Assembly (NCBI RefSeq): GCF_000420705.1
Contig: NZ_ATVL01000008.1
Span: forward strand, 701,718 to 765,717
Length of the DNA: 64,000 nt
DNA from: Hymenobacter norwichensis DSM 15439
GTDB taxonomy: Bacteria; Bacteroidota; Bacteroidia; Cytophagales; Hymenobacteraceae
Reading direction: 5' to 3'
The notes under the pieces were generated by a model, which was not told the origin of the DNA, did no database searches, and saw nothing but the letters and a program-made list of their open reading frames with translations. Positions within the stretch are counted from its first letter, which is position 1. Every line of letters begins with the position of its first letter. A program made the translations under genes and the position numbers. Of the stretch, positions 1-8,493 are shown piece after piece.

Positions 1-1192
1 GAACCCTAATTTCGCTGCCTTCACTGGTGCGGCGGGTGCTTACCGTAACCGTCGGGTAGTAGCCGGTTTCCTGGCGTTTTTGGCGCTGCTGCACGGCGTA
101 GAAGGCATTGGTGAGCAAATTGAGCAGCACCCGCCCAACATCCTGCGAAATCACTTCTACCTGCCCCAAATTGGGGTCGAAATGGGTTTCGAGGGTGGCG
201 TTGAAGGTTTTGTCTTTGGCGCGCAAGCCGTGGTAAGCTAAGCGCAGGTATTCGTCGCAGAGGGCGTTGAGGTCGGCGGGGCTCCGCTCGCCGGTGCTGG
301 CGCGGCTGTGCTCCAGCATGCCCCGGACAATGCTGCTGGCCCGCTGCCCGTGGTGCGTTATCTTCTGAAGGTTGAGTTTAAGGTCGGCGAGCAGTTCGTT
401 TTCCAGCTCTGGGTCCCGCTCTGCCTTCTGGCACTCTTCCTCCAACTCTTGCACCAACTCAGCCGATACCTCCGAAAAGTTGTTGACGAAGTTGAGCGGG
501 TTCTGAATCTCGTGGGCAATGCCGGCCGTCAGTTCCCCCAAGCTGGCCATTTTCTCGGCCTGAATCAGCTGGGCCTGCGTGGTTTTCAGCTCGGTAAGCG
601 TGTAGCGCAGTTCTTCGGTCTGCTGGGTGAGGGCCACCGTGCGCTCCGATACCAGCCGCTCCAGCTCCATATTTTGGGCTTCAATGCGCCGCTTGTTTTG
701 CTCTTCTTCTTCGCGCAGCAGGCGCTCGGCTTCCAGGTTTTTCTTTTGGCTGCGGGCAATCAGCAGAAAGGTAGCCAGCCAGATAAATGCAAACCCCTGG
801 GCCGTATCGAAGGCGTCATCATATTCATCCAACAGTCCGTTGCCCAGCGCCTTCGCCAGAAATTCGAACAGGTAGTGTAGCGCGAAGGGAGCTATAGCCA
901 GCAGAATAGTACGGGCCGGGCGGTAGTCCCGGATGCGAAGCAGCAACGCTACCGTGCCAGCCATGGTGAGTAGCCAGAACACACCGTTAAGATGGTCGCT
1001 TTTGATGTTGAACAGCAGCCCGAATACGGCCACGCTTATTCCCAGTACCCAAACTTTGTTGGCGGCCACGGACCAGCGCGGCGCCCGGACTGGCAGGTTC
1101 AGAAACTTGCCGTACGCCCGCAGGATGCCCCAGGCCACCAGCACAGAGAATGACAGCTCGGCATTAATATTTATAAACGATTTAGAGTCCAT
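1..1192 (-). CDS. Sensor histidine kinase, partial (C-terminus cut by window edge)
   Basis: Translating the minus strand from the ATG at 1192 gives an open frame of about 397 codons that runs off the left edge. The first ~150 residues hold about four hydrophobic segments (a membrane input domain), followed by a charged coiled-coil linker. A HisKA dimerisation/phosphoacceptor box follows (GIAHEIQNPLNFVNNFSE, phospho-His about residue 227), and then the N-box of the HATPase domain (LLNLLTNAFYAVQQ). The G boxes lie outside the window. The family autophosphorylates on His and passes phosphate to a response regulator; no regulator is visible nearby, so partner and signal are unknown. It is divergent from the HD-domain gene at 1475. 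Confidence 0.9.
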   Translation of the reverse strand, partial: MDSKSFININAELSFSVLVAWGILRAYGKFLNLPVRAPRWSVAANKVWVLGISVAVFGLLFNIKSDHLNGVFWLLTMAGTVALLLRIRDYRPARTILLAIAPFALHYLFEFLAKALGNGLLDEYDDAFDTAQGFAFIWLATFLLIARSQKKNLEAERLLREEEEQNKRRIEAQNMELERLVSERTVALTQQTEELRYTLTELKTTQAQLIQAEKMASLGELTAGIAHEIQNPLNFVNNFSEVSAELVQELEEECQKAERDPELENELLADLKLNLQKITHHGQRASSIVRGMLEHSRASTGERSPADLNALCDEYLRLAYHGLRAKDKTFNATLETHFDPNLGQVEVISQDVGRVLLNLLTNAFYAVQQRQKRQETGYYPTVTVSTRRTSEGSEIRV

Positions 1193-1474
1193 AATCTGCC
1201 TTTGGATGCGCAGGCGCTTCGGTTTGGTACATGTAAGGCATTGCCGCTACCAGCGCAGGTTGTTGGTACAAGTTGGGAGAAGGAATGCGGTTTTTCTGGT
1301 ATTGCTTGCGGTGCTGAAGGTAAAGAAAGGGCGAATTTTTCAGGCTACCGCACATGCTCCTCTTCGCACGGCGGGGAGTTTTATTTTCCGGCCGCTTGAT
1401 TCACTGCTTCAACCACTAAATATCTCCTGGTATCGATATATTGCTGGGCTTTCCGGTTGTTAGCCGTTTCCCAT

Positions 1475-2065
1475 ATGAATCAGGAGCTTGCCGAAAAATA
1501 CATCCTGCACGAGCTGAAAACCCAGCTTCCGGCCACGCTATACTACCACAGCGTGCATCATACCCTAGACGTAACGCACGCGGCTATGCAGCTGGCTACT
1601 GCCGAAGGAGTTATCAATGAGGAACCACGCAAGCTGCTGCGTACGGCGGCCCTTTTTCATGATGCTGGTTTCCTACGCACCCTCAACGAGCACGAGGCCG
1701 CTAGCTGCGAGCTGGTGCACGACGTATTGCCCGGCTTCGGCTACAGCCCAGCGCAGATAGAAGCTATTTCTGCCATGATTATGGCTACCAAGCTACCGCA
1801 GGCTCCTCAGTCGCACCTGGCTGAAATTCTCTGCGATGCCGACCTCGACTACTTGGGCCGACCCGATTTCGAGCCAATAGCTCACACGCTATTTCTGGAG
1901 TTTCAGGCGCGGCAGCTTATTGCGGCCGACGATAACGCTTGGAACCGTTTGCAGGAGCAGTTTCTGGTGGCGCACCGCTACTGGACGAAAACAGCCATAG
2001 CCCAGCGGGAGGCCGGCAAGCAAGCCCGGCTGGCCGATATCCGAGTGAAACTGGCGTCTTCCTAA
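1475..2065 (+). CDS. HD-domain phosphohydrolase
   Basis: This 196-residue cytosolic protein has an HD-type metal site: an upstream His (HSVHHTLDV, about residues 26-34), the central HD doublet in ALFHDAGF (about residues 66-73), and a distal Asp in CDADLDYLG. HD proteins of this size hydrolyse phosphoester or nucleotide substrates; the substrate here cannot be read from sequence. I chose the ATG at 1475 over an upstream in-frame TTG at 1457 because the protein opens directly into the conserved helix. It is divergent from the histidine kinase to its left and lies ahead of the NAD(P)-binding protein on the same strand, with a 153-bp gap. Confidence 0.8.
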   Translation: MNQELAEKYILHELKTQLPATLYYHSVHHTLDVTHAAMQLATAEGVINEEPRKLLRTAALFHDAGFLRTLNEHEAASCELVHDVLPGFGYSPAQIEAISAMIMATKLPQAPQSHLAEILCDADLDYLGRPDFEPIAHTLFLEFQARQLIAADDNAWNRLQEQFLVAHRYWTKTAIAQREAGKQARLADIRVKLASS

Positions 2066-2218
2066 CCGACAACCTGGCGGCGTGCAATGGAGCAGGCAGG
2101 CAACGGTCCACCTAAAGGCTCCATCTTTCTGCCACGTGCCTACCGTTCGGCTGGTTTTACGTACCACCCAGCTTCAAGCCTTGGGTACCCGAAGCTGCTT
2201 GTCTTTTTCCTCTCGTTT

Positions 2219-2881
2219 ATGCAGAAAACTGCACTTATTGCCGGGGCCAGCGGCCTGATTGGCTCCCAGTTGCTGCCGCTACTGCTGGCTTCCGACCGTT
2301 ATTCTAAAGTTATTGCTGTGGGGCGGCGGCCTATTCCGCAGGTGCATCCCAAGCTGGAACAGCGTGTGTTAGCTTTCGATAAGCTGGAGGAACACGCTAT
2401 GCGCCTGATTGCTGATGATGTGTACTGCTGCTTGGGCACTACTATGCGGCAGGCCGGCTCGAAGGAGGCTTTCTACCGGGTTGATTATCTGTACGTAGTG
2501 ACGCTAGCGGCCCTCACCGCCCGCAACTTTGCGGTGCAGCTGCTGCTGGTATCGGCCATGGGTGCCGACCCAACCGCCCGGATTTACTATAACCGGGTGA
2601 AGGGTGAGGCTGAGCAAGCAGTTCGGGAGCTGCCTTTTCGGACCATTCATATCTTCCGGCCGTCGTTGCTGCTAGGTGAAAGGGAAGAAAAGCGCCGGGG
2701 AGAACAACTGGGAGCAGTGCTACTGCGGGTGCTAAATCCGGTGCTAGTGGGGCCGCTACGCAAGTACCGGGCAGTGTCGGGCGTTGCCGTAGCACGGGCC
2801 ATGCTGCAAGCCGCCAGCAAAGACAGTAGCGGAATTCAGGTACATCCTTCAGATGAAATTGCACAAACAAGCAATTTGTGA
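2219..2881 (+). CDS. NAD(P)-binding Rossmann-fold protein (atypical SDR)
   Basis: The 220-residue product starts with a Rossmann dinucleotide-binding strand-loop-helix (TALIAGASGLIGSQLL, GxxGxxG pattern near residues 8-14). A basic VGRR follows the second strand, which usually means NADP is preferred. The conserved region YYNRVKGEAEQAV carries the Y-x(3)-K of extended or atypical short-chain dehydrogenases. It resembles the NAD(P)H-binding HTATIP2-like proteins (YbjT/oxidoreductase group), often annotated as nucleoside-diphosphate-sugar epimerases. No substrate can be assigned. The ATG at 2219 begins the Rossmann strand directly; an open upstream extension to 2087 lacks family features. Confidence 0.75.
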   Translation: MQKTALIAGASGLIGSQLLPLLLASDRYSKVIAVGRRPIPQVHPKLEQRVLAFDKLEEHAMRLIADDVYCCLGTTMRQAGSKEAFYRVDYLYVVTLAALTARNFAVQLLLVSAMGADPTARIYYNRVKGEAEQAVRELPFRTIHIFRPSLLLGEREEKRRGEQLGAVLLRVLNPVLVGPLRKYRAVSGVAVARAMLQAASKDSSGIQVHPSDEIAQTSNL

Positions 2882-2887
2882 CATTCC

Positions 2888-2917
2888 GTTGCACTTCCGT
2901 TTTTCTGCCTATTTTTG
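2888..2917 (+). promoter_or_regulatory. Bacteroidota-type promoter for the 2948 gene
   Basis: GTTG at 2888-2891, 18 bp, then TATTTTTG at 2910-2917, a full match to the Bacteroidota -7 element TAnnTTTG. It lies 31 bp upstream of the ATG at 2948. The -33 element matches TTTG at three of four positions. Confidence 0.55.
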
Positions 2918-2947
2918 CGGCTTCATATTTAACTTTTCCGTTTTTCG

Positions 2948-3541
2948 ATGAAGCATTTTTCCTTTATTCTATTAGCTGCAATCCTGATGGGCAGTGCTGG
3001 GACAGTGGCTGCTCAGACTAAGAAGAAAACTACTGGCAGTACCAGAAGCGGCGGCAGCAGTTCTGGTTACAGCACAGGCATTGGCTTGCGCGGGGGTGGC
3101 TATTCTTCGGGGCTCACCATCAAACATTTTATGAGTGGTAAAAACGGCGTGGCCCTCGAAGCCCTGGTCACGACGGAATACAAGGCCCGTGGTGCCCGGC
3201 TCACGCTGCTCGGCGAGAAACACAAAGCCATTTCCGACATACAAGGCTTGCAGTTTTACTACGGAGCGGGTTTTCACGCCGGGGCGTATCAGGGGCGCTA
3301 TTATTTTGCTGATACCCGCTATTACCGGGGACGCAAAAACACCATCTACTTCACTCGTGACTACATCTACGACGACGCTACGTACGTGGCGTTTGGCGCC
3401 GACCTCATTCTAGGGCTTGAATACAAAATGGAGGATTTGCCATTTGTAGTGGGCGTTGATTACAAGCCGTACTTTGAGGTGTTCAACGGCTACACCGGTT
3501 TCTACAATGACGCGGCCATCAGCCTGCGCTTTACCTTCTAA
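2948..3541 (+). CDS. Predicted outer-membrane beta-barrel protein, unknown function
   Basis: A 197-residue protein with a clear Sec signal peptide (MKHFSFILLAAILMGSAGTVAAQ, cleavage after AAQ at about residue 23). A Ser/Gly/Thr-rich linker follows, then alternating hydrophobic/aromatic strands ending in Phe (AISLRFTF), the usual C-terminal signature of Bacteroidota outer-membrane barrels. I do not recognise a specific family. It has its own promoter at 2888-2917 and ends at a strong bidirectional terminator, so it is probably monocistronic. Its role could be structural; no catalytic motif is visible. Confidence 0.75.
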   Translation: MKHFSFILLAAILMGSAGTVAAQTKKKTTGSTRSGGSSSGYSTGIGLRGGGYSSGLTIKHFMSGKNGVALEALVTTEYKARGARLTLLGEKHKAISDIQGLQFYYGAGFHAGAYQGRYYFADTRYYRGRKNTIYFTRDYIYDDATYVAFGADLILGLEYKMEDLPFVVGVDYKPYFEVFNGYTGFYNDAAISLRFTF

Positions 3542-3613
3542 AGTAGCTTAACCGCCGTTGCGCGTGCGCGAGGTGCTACGTGAAACGTACTCGATGGCTT
3601 GAAACGTGTAACT

Positions 3614-3650
3614 AAAAAAGCCCGCTCAGCTAGCTGAGCGGGCTTTTTTT
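3614..3650. terminator. Bidirectional rho-independent terminator
   Basis: A perfect 36-bp palindrome: AAAAAAGCCCGCTCAGCT followed directly by its reverse complement, with A and T runs on the two sides. It serves the convergent genes at 2948 (+) and 3670 (-). Confidence 0.9.
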
Positions 3651-3669
3651 AATCGGATAAAACGGGTGG

Positions 3670-3948
3670 CTAGCGGCGGCCACCGCCCCGATAGTAACCA
3701 CCGCCGCGCGGGCCGTGGTAGTAGCGGGGACCGGGGTGTACAATAACTGGCGCGGGCCGCACAATTACTCTGGATGGACGATAATAGCGCGGACCGTAGT
3801 AGGGCCGGTAGCGGGGGCCATAATAAGGGTCGCCGTAGTAGGCGGCGGGGCCGGTGCCAACGGCTACGCCCGCACCAACGCAGCTAGTGAGCAAGGTACC
3901 GGCAACGAGCAAGGCAAGCAAAAACGGAACTTTCAGAAGCTTTTTCAT
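3670..3948 (-). CDS. Small Gly/Tyr/Arg/Pro-rich lipoprotein
   Basis: A 92-residue protein with a lipoprotein signal (MKKLLKVPFLLALLVAGTLLTSC, lipobox LTSC, lipidated Cys about residue 23). A low-complexity tail follows, built from YYGPRYRPYYG-type and Pro/Val/Arg-rich segments and ending GGYYRGGGRR. Such GYR-rich lipoproteins are frequent in Bacteroidota and have no assigned function. The ATG at 3948 places the signal peptide correctly. It is convergent with the barrel protein across the 3614-3650 terminator. Confidence 0.7.
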   Translation of the reverse strand: MKKLLKVPFLLALLVAGTLLTSCVGAGVAVGTGPAAYYGDPYYGPRYRPYYGPRYYRPSRVIVRPAPVIVHPGPRYYHGPRGGGYYRGGGRR

Positions 3949-4124
3949 AGTCAGTAGCGGCAAGCCACAACCGGGGCCTGCACTACTGATTAGACGCAAA
4001 AACCAGCCCAAAGTTTACTTCACCCGCTTTGAAAAAGCTATATAGGAGCCTGTTAGTCAGCATAAAGCACTGCAGCGCCCGACTCCTACTAGGGGCACTT
4101 CAAGAACTATAACACTGCGGCTGC

Positions 4125-5105
4125 TTACAGCGGAATCCGGTAGGTAACATCGGTGGCGCCACCGAATAAACCGTAGCCGGGCCGCACGTTGGTGAAGAGT
4201 GGCGCAGGCTCGGCAAACGGGTTGCCGTCGGTATCGTAGTAGCGCTGCAACGACTGGTAGAAGCGGTAGGTATCGGGGGTGAGGCTGCTCACCGTCACTT
4301 CAATAAAGGCGGGCTCGGTGGTACGGCTGCCATCCAGGTACACATCGTTGCTGAAAATCAGGCGCTGCCCGTTGCCGCCAACATCACTAAACGGGTATTG
4401 GTTATAAAGGCTACGGGCTTCCGAAAGTTGGTATCGGTTTAAGCTGATATCCGAATTGTTCCCATTGCTAGGGCTATTGTAATCGTATTGAACAGTTCCC
4501 CAATACTGGCCATTGCGGTCTAGCACACGAGCGTACACCATGTAGTAGTCGATGGTAGCCGCATTGTCGAGGATGCTGCACGTGAGCCGGCCAGCGTTGT
4601 TCCACCCAACTGGGTTATTTGAAGAAGACACAATGTAGCTACCCGTTTCAATAGTGGCGCGGGCGGGCAGCGTGAGGGTAGCTTCCACGGCTTCTACGCC
4701 CGGCGCCGAGCCCCGCAACGTGTAGGTGTTGCCGGGCTGCCCCACAAAGTTGCGGGTGGGCACGTAGTAGCCGTACAAACTATCGGGGCGGCCGGTGCTG
4801 AAGTTAAAGCCGGGCCGGCCTTTCGAGCGGAACTGCTCTACCACTTGCCCAGCGTCGTTGAGCAATTCCACGGTGGCGTCTTTCCGGCCGGCTGGTTCTT
4901 TCGGTTCCAGCACTCCCTGGCTGGTGCTCACAAATAGGTCGCGCACCTCAAACAACTCTTGGTATTCTGCTGTGGGAGTTTGGTTGCTGAGCGTATAGCT
5001 AAGGGCCAGCCGGGGCGTATGCGGGGGCACATCCACATCCACAATGGTTTCGCAGGCGCTGAGTGCTACCGTAGCACTAGCAAGAAAAGGAAGTAGCTTG
5101 TTCAT
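4125..5105 (-). CDS. DUF4249 family lipoprotein (TonB-receptor partner)
   Basis: The 326-residue product has a lipoprotein-type N-terminus (MNKLLPFLASATVALSACETIVDVDVP; Cys at residue 18). The body is of DUF4249 type: an N-terminal beta domain with ATVELLNDAG, then GNTYTLRG and EATLTLPARATIE. DUF4249 proteins are encoded beside TonB-dependent receptors with carboxypeptidase-like plug extensions and are thought to be surface-exposed accessories for substrate uptake. Here it lies 76 bp downstream of such a receptor on the same strand, so the two are probably co-transcribed. The ligand is unknown. Confidence 0.85.
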   Translation of the reverse strand: MNKLLPFLASATVALSACETIVDVDVPPHTPRLALSYTLSNQTPTAEYQELFEVRDLFVSTSQGVLEPKEPAGRKDATVELLNDAGQVVEQFRSKGRPGFNFSTGRPDSLYGYYVPTRNFVGQPGNTYTLRGSAPGVEAVEATLTLPARATIETGSYIVSSSNNPVGWNNAGRLTCSILDNAATIDYYMVYARVLDRNGQYWGTVQYDYNSPSNGNNSDISLNRYQLSEARSLYNQYPFSDVGGNGQRLIFSNDVYLDGSRTTEPAFIEVTVSSLTPDTYRFYQSLQRYYDTDGNPFAEPAPLFTNVRPGYGLFGGATDVTYRIPL

Positions 5106-5181
5106 ATAAAATCGGGCAACGAATGGATATTTGGGCAGCTACTCAAGCTGCGTAGTCCGAAAAATCCAGCTGAATCCGTAA

Positions 5182-7575
5182 TCAAAACTTGAAGGCTTTG
5201 CTGAACGACGGAATGATGGGAAACAACGAAACCTGGCGGTACACCGGCTTTCTTTCCGAAGAGCTGCCGTTGTAATCATAATCGTAGCCTAGGTACAGGT
5301 AGTAGGGGTTGCGGCGGCTGTACACGTTGTAGATGCTGAAGCTGTTCACGATTTCGCCCCACCGCTTTTTCTTGGTCTTGCTTAGGTCCAGGTCGAAGCG
5401 GTGGTAGGCGGCCATCCGGAACGAATTCCGCTCACCGTAGTCTTCAAAATCCTGGTATTCCCCCAACGTAAACCGCCCCTGCGACAATGTGGTGGCGTTG
5501 CCGGTGCCGTACACCCACGTCCCCGACAGCGTGAGCGTAGAACTGAACTTATGGATAGCCACCACCGAAATATCGTGGCGCCGGTCGTACTTGTAGGGGA
5601 AGATGCGGCCCTGGTTGAGGTCAGGAAAGCGGCGCTTGCTCCAGGCCAGGGTGTAACCAATCCAACCGGTGGTGCGGCCGGTTTTCTTCTGAATGAAAAA
5701 CTCGCCGCCGTAGGCCCAGCCTTTGCCGCTGGTTACTTTGCTTTCCCAGTCGCTTTCCACAGTTCCCAGGAAGCTGGCGCCCTCGCGGTACTCCACTAGG
5801 TTGCGCATGGGCTTGTAGTAGCTCTCGAAGCTCACTTCGTAGTCCTCGTTTTTGAAGCGCACCGTGCGGGCCGCGCCCACGCTCACCTGCTGCGCCCGTT
5901 GCGGCTTAATTTGCTTGGTGGCTGGCACCCACAAATCGGTAGGCAGGCCGATACCGCTGTTGGTGAGCAAGTGAATGAACTGCGTGGTGCGGGCGTAGGA
6001 GGCTTTCAGGGCCCAGTCTTCGGTGAGCAGGTAGCGGGCGGCTACGCGCGGCTCCACACTCGGGTAAAACTTGCCTTCCACCGCGAAGCCGTTCAGGCGC
6101 AGGCCGCCGTTTACTTTCAGTTGGTCGGTGAGCCGGTAGTCGTCTTCTGCGTACAGGCCAACTTCGCTGGCCATGGTGCGCGTGCCTGATTTCAGCTGGC
6201 TGTCCAGGTTGCCGGTGTTGTCTTTGGCGGTGAGGGCGCCGGGCCGAAACGAGTGCAGAATATACTGCCCGCCGAATCGAATGTAGTGGTCGGGCGTGGG
6301 CGTGTAGTCGAAATCGGTTTTGAGGCTGAAGTCCCGGATGTTGGATAGGTAGCGCAGCGCGTACTTGTCGGTGCGCCGCTGGCCCTGGTTGGTGTAGCGC
6401 TGCTCGTCCTCGGCCCCTACGTTGAACTGGTATTTGCTGTAGGTGAGGTGGGTGTTCATGAACAGCTGGTCGTGCACGATGTGGTTCCAGCGCAGCCCCG
6501 ACGTGAGGTTGCCCCAGCCTAAGTTGGCCACCGTGCGGCTGTAGTTATCAGACGACTTGTCTTGGTCGCGGATGCGGGCGTAGAACTTGTCGTAGCCGGT
6601 GTAGGCACTCAGATATAGCCGGTCGCGGTTGCTTAGCTTCCAGTTCAACTTGGCGTTCAAATCGTGGAAGAAGTACCCCACCGAGCCGCTGGAGCCTTCG
6701 CTGGAAAGCTGGGCCTTAATGAAGGGCTGGGCCAGAATATCGAGGTAGGTGCGCCGGGCCGAGATGATGAACGAAGCTGTATCCTTCTTGATGGGGCCTT
6801 CCAGCGTGATTTTAGACGCCACAATACCCACGGCGCCCTCGCCATGAAACTCCTGCATGTTGCCCTCCTTCATCGAAATGTCCAGCACCGACGACAGCCG
6901 CCCGCCGTAGCGCGCCGGAAAGCCGCCTTTAATCAGCTCCACGTTGTTGAGGGCATCGGCATTGAATACCGAAAAGAAGCCGAACAAGTGCGCCGCGTTG
7001 TACACCGGTGTACCATCCAGTAGAATCAGGTTCTGGTCGGGGGAGCCACCGCGCACGTACAGGCCGCTCTGGCCCTCGCCACCGCTTTGCACGCCAGGCA
7101 GCAGCTGCAACACCTTCAGCACGTCGGTTTCGCCAAACAGCTTGGGCAGGCTCTTAATCTGGGCAATGGGCACGTTGATGGTGCCCATGCGAGTGCTGCG
7201 CTCAATCCGCTCTTCGCGGTTGCCCACCACCTCCACCCCGCCCAGTTCGTTGCTGGCAGTACGCAGCCGGAAATCGTGGCTGACGTTGCGCGTAACGGCC
7301 GCCGCCCAGCGGGCACGTTCGTAGCCTAAGTAGCTAGCTACCAGCCGCACCGAGTCGGTGGCGGGTAGCGTGAGGGAGTAGAAGCCGTAGGTATTGGTGG
7401 CGGTACCCTGGCCGGTGGTGGGGCTAACTACGGCCACGCCAATCAGGTTTTCGCCGGTGGCAGCGTCGCGCACGTAGCCGCTAATCGTGATTTTGGCGGC
7501 GGGCTGCTGCGCCTGGGCGGCTACGGCACTCAATAGGAAACAGGCTACTACAACAGCGCGGAAAGCTGGATTCAT
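5182..7575 (-). CDS. TonB-dependent outer-membrane receptor with carboxypeptidase-regulatory-like domain
   Basis: A 797-residue protein. Residues 1-22 are a Sec signal. Residues ~27-115 form a carboxypeptidase-regulatory-like beta sandwich (ISGYVRDAATGENLIGVAV). Residues ~125-230 are the plug domain (LPKLFGETDVLKVLQLLPGVQ, GLYVRGGSPDQNLILLDGTPVY). The rest is a 22-strand-type barrel ending in Phe (PSFSKAFKF). The family imports ligands across the outer membrane using TonB/ExbBD energy. Together with the DUF4249 lipoprotein downstream it forms a two-gene uptake unit. There is no anti-sigma/sigma pair nearby, so FecIR-type control is not evident. Confidence 0.93.
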   Translation of the reverse strand: MNPAFRAVVVACFLLSAVAAQAQQPAAKITISGYVRDAATGENLIGVAVVSPTTGQGTATNTYGFYSLTLPATDSVRLVASYLGYERARWAAAVTRNVSHDFRLRTASNELGGVEVVGNREERIERSTRMGTINVPIAQIKSLPKLFGETDVLKVLQLLPGVQSGGEGQSGLYVRGGSPDQNLILLDGTPVYNAAHLFGFFSVFNADALNNVELIKGGFPARYGGRLSSVLDISMKEGNMQEFHGEGAVGIVASKITLEGPIKKDTASFIISARRTYLDILAQPFIKAQLSSEGSSGSVGYFFHDLNAKLNWKLSNRDRLYLSAYTGYDKFYARIRDQDKSSDNYSRTVANLGWGNLTSGLRWNHIVHDQLFMNTHLTYSKYQFNVGAEDEQRYTNQGQRRTDKYALRYLSNIRDFSLKTDFDYTPTPDHYIRFGGQYILHSFRPGALTAKDNTGNLDSQLKSGTRTMASEVGLYAEDDYRLTDQLKVNGGLRLNGFAVEGKFYPSVEPRVAARYLLTEDWALKASYARTTQFIHLLTNSGIGLPTDLWVPATKQIKPQRAQQVSVGAARTVRFKNEDYEVSFESYYKPMRNLVEYREGASFLGTVESDWESKVTSGKGWAYGGEFFIQKKTGRTTGWIGYTLAWSKRRFPDLNQGRIFPYKYDRRHDISVVAIHKFSSTLTLSGTWVYGTGNATTLSQGRFTLGEYQDFEDYGERNSFRMAAYHRFDLDLSKTKKKRWGEIVNSFSIYNVYSRRNPYYLYLGYDYDYNGSSSERKPVYRQVSLFPIIPSFSKAFKF

Positions 7576-8005
7576 AAAGAGAATTAGAAGCTATATAGAA
7601 CTCAATCAACCACTAGCGCCTTACCAACGCGGACTATTAGCTGCCTGGTATATAGCAGAGGCTGCCTAGGCGCAAAAGGTTGGCTCTACTTAGCAAGCAC
7701 TTAGCACATATCTACTGGCTGCGGGCTGGCCACAACTGGGCTGCTTAATCAGGTTACGGAGTTTACAAGTATTGAAGCCAGTGCAGAAGTGCGGAACGGC
7801 GCGCGGTTGGGTTTGGTCGATTCAGAAGGCAGATTGGTCGGTGTTCAGCAGGAAACCGCCTAGCTGGCGAGCCTGGTGGCATTTTCGGCCGCTGGTTTGC
7901 AATGTTCCTTTTCAGAAATCGAAACGGATTTCACGGGTTGAAGCCTAGCCTGCAGCAACGGACTTGCCCGCTTTTCTCTTCCAACTTCTCTGAAACTAAC
8001 TCATC
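7576..8005. other. 430-bp divergent intergenic region
   Basis: This gap separates the TonB-receptor start (minus) from the repeat-protein start (plus). I see no convincing ORF, tRNA or long palindrome. On the minus strand there is TTTTG, 18 bp, then TATATACC around 7645-7675, only a weak match to the Bacteroidota promoter. It presumably holds both promoters. Confidence 0.4.
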
Positions 8006-8377
8006 ATGAAAACGACCCTGCTTTCCCTCGCCACTGCCCTTTTGCTTGCTACCAGCGCTTTCGCCGCCCCCGCCCCTGGCCACGATGACGACCGCCGCCG
8101 AGAAATTGCCCGCCGCGACGACCGTAACGACCGAGACTTCAACTATGGCTTCGACAAAAAACATAAAGTAACCGCCCAAGAGCGGGCCCGCTGGGAAGCC
8201 GCCCACCGCAACGACCGCCGCGACGACCGGAATGACTACCGCAACAACGACCGTCGTGACGACCGCAACGGCAAAGATTTCAACTACGGCTACGACAAGA
8301 AGCACAGAGTGACGGCACAGGAACGCGCCCGCTGGGAAGCCGCCCACCGCAATGACCGCTACGACGGCCGCCGTTAA
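8006..8377 (+). CDS. Secreted Arg/Asp-rich protein with two 28-residue repeats
   Basis: A 123-residue protein with a signal peptide (MKTTLLSLATALLLATSAFAAPA, cleavage near residue 20). The mature part has two nearly identical 28-residue units, residues 44-71 and 91-118, each starting DFNYG(F/Y)DKKH and running through VTAQERARWEAAHRNDR. They are joined by an Arg/Asp/Asn-rich spacer (RRDDRNDYRNNDRRDDRNG). It is highly charged and probably periplasmic or surface-located. No family is recognised with confidence. A 21-bp perfect palindrome follows its stop codon. It stands alone between the TonB operon and the hybrid kinase. Confidence 0.75.
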   Translation: MKTTLLSLATALLLATSAFAAPAPGHDDDRRREIARRDDRNDRDFNYGFDKKHKVTAQERARWEAAHRNDRRDDRNDYRNNDRRDDRNGKDFNYGYDKKHRVTAQERARWEAAHRNDRYDGRR

Positions 8378-8388
8378 CCGTCCTTCTT

Positions 8389-8439
8389 ATACAGCAATGT
8401 GCCGCCTCCTTGCAATAGGGAGGCGGCACATTGCTGTAT
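8389..8439. repeat. Perfect 21-bp inverted repeat, 9-nt loop
   Basis: Arms 8389-8409 and 8419-8439 are exact reverse complements (ATACAGCAATGTGCCGCCTC...), with the loop TTGCAATAG. It lies between convergent genes (8006 + and 8494 -). There is no long T-tract on either side, so it may be an unusual terminator or another palindromic element. Confidence 0.85.
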
Positions 8440-8493
8440 GCCGGTTTGCCCCAGCTCAGCCTATTTCATTAAGCGCTACGCTGCTTTCACTGC

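Noticed and set aside
308..1463. Plus-strand open frames over the left edge (for example 308-880 and 933-1463)
   Set aside because: They are shadows of the minus-strand histidine kinase (start 1192), whose HisKA and N-box motifs are clear.
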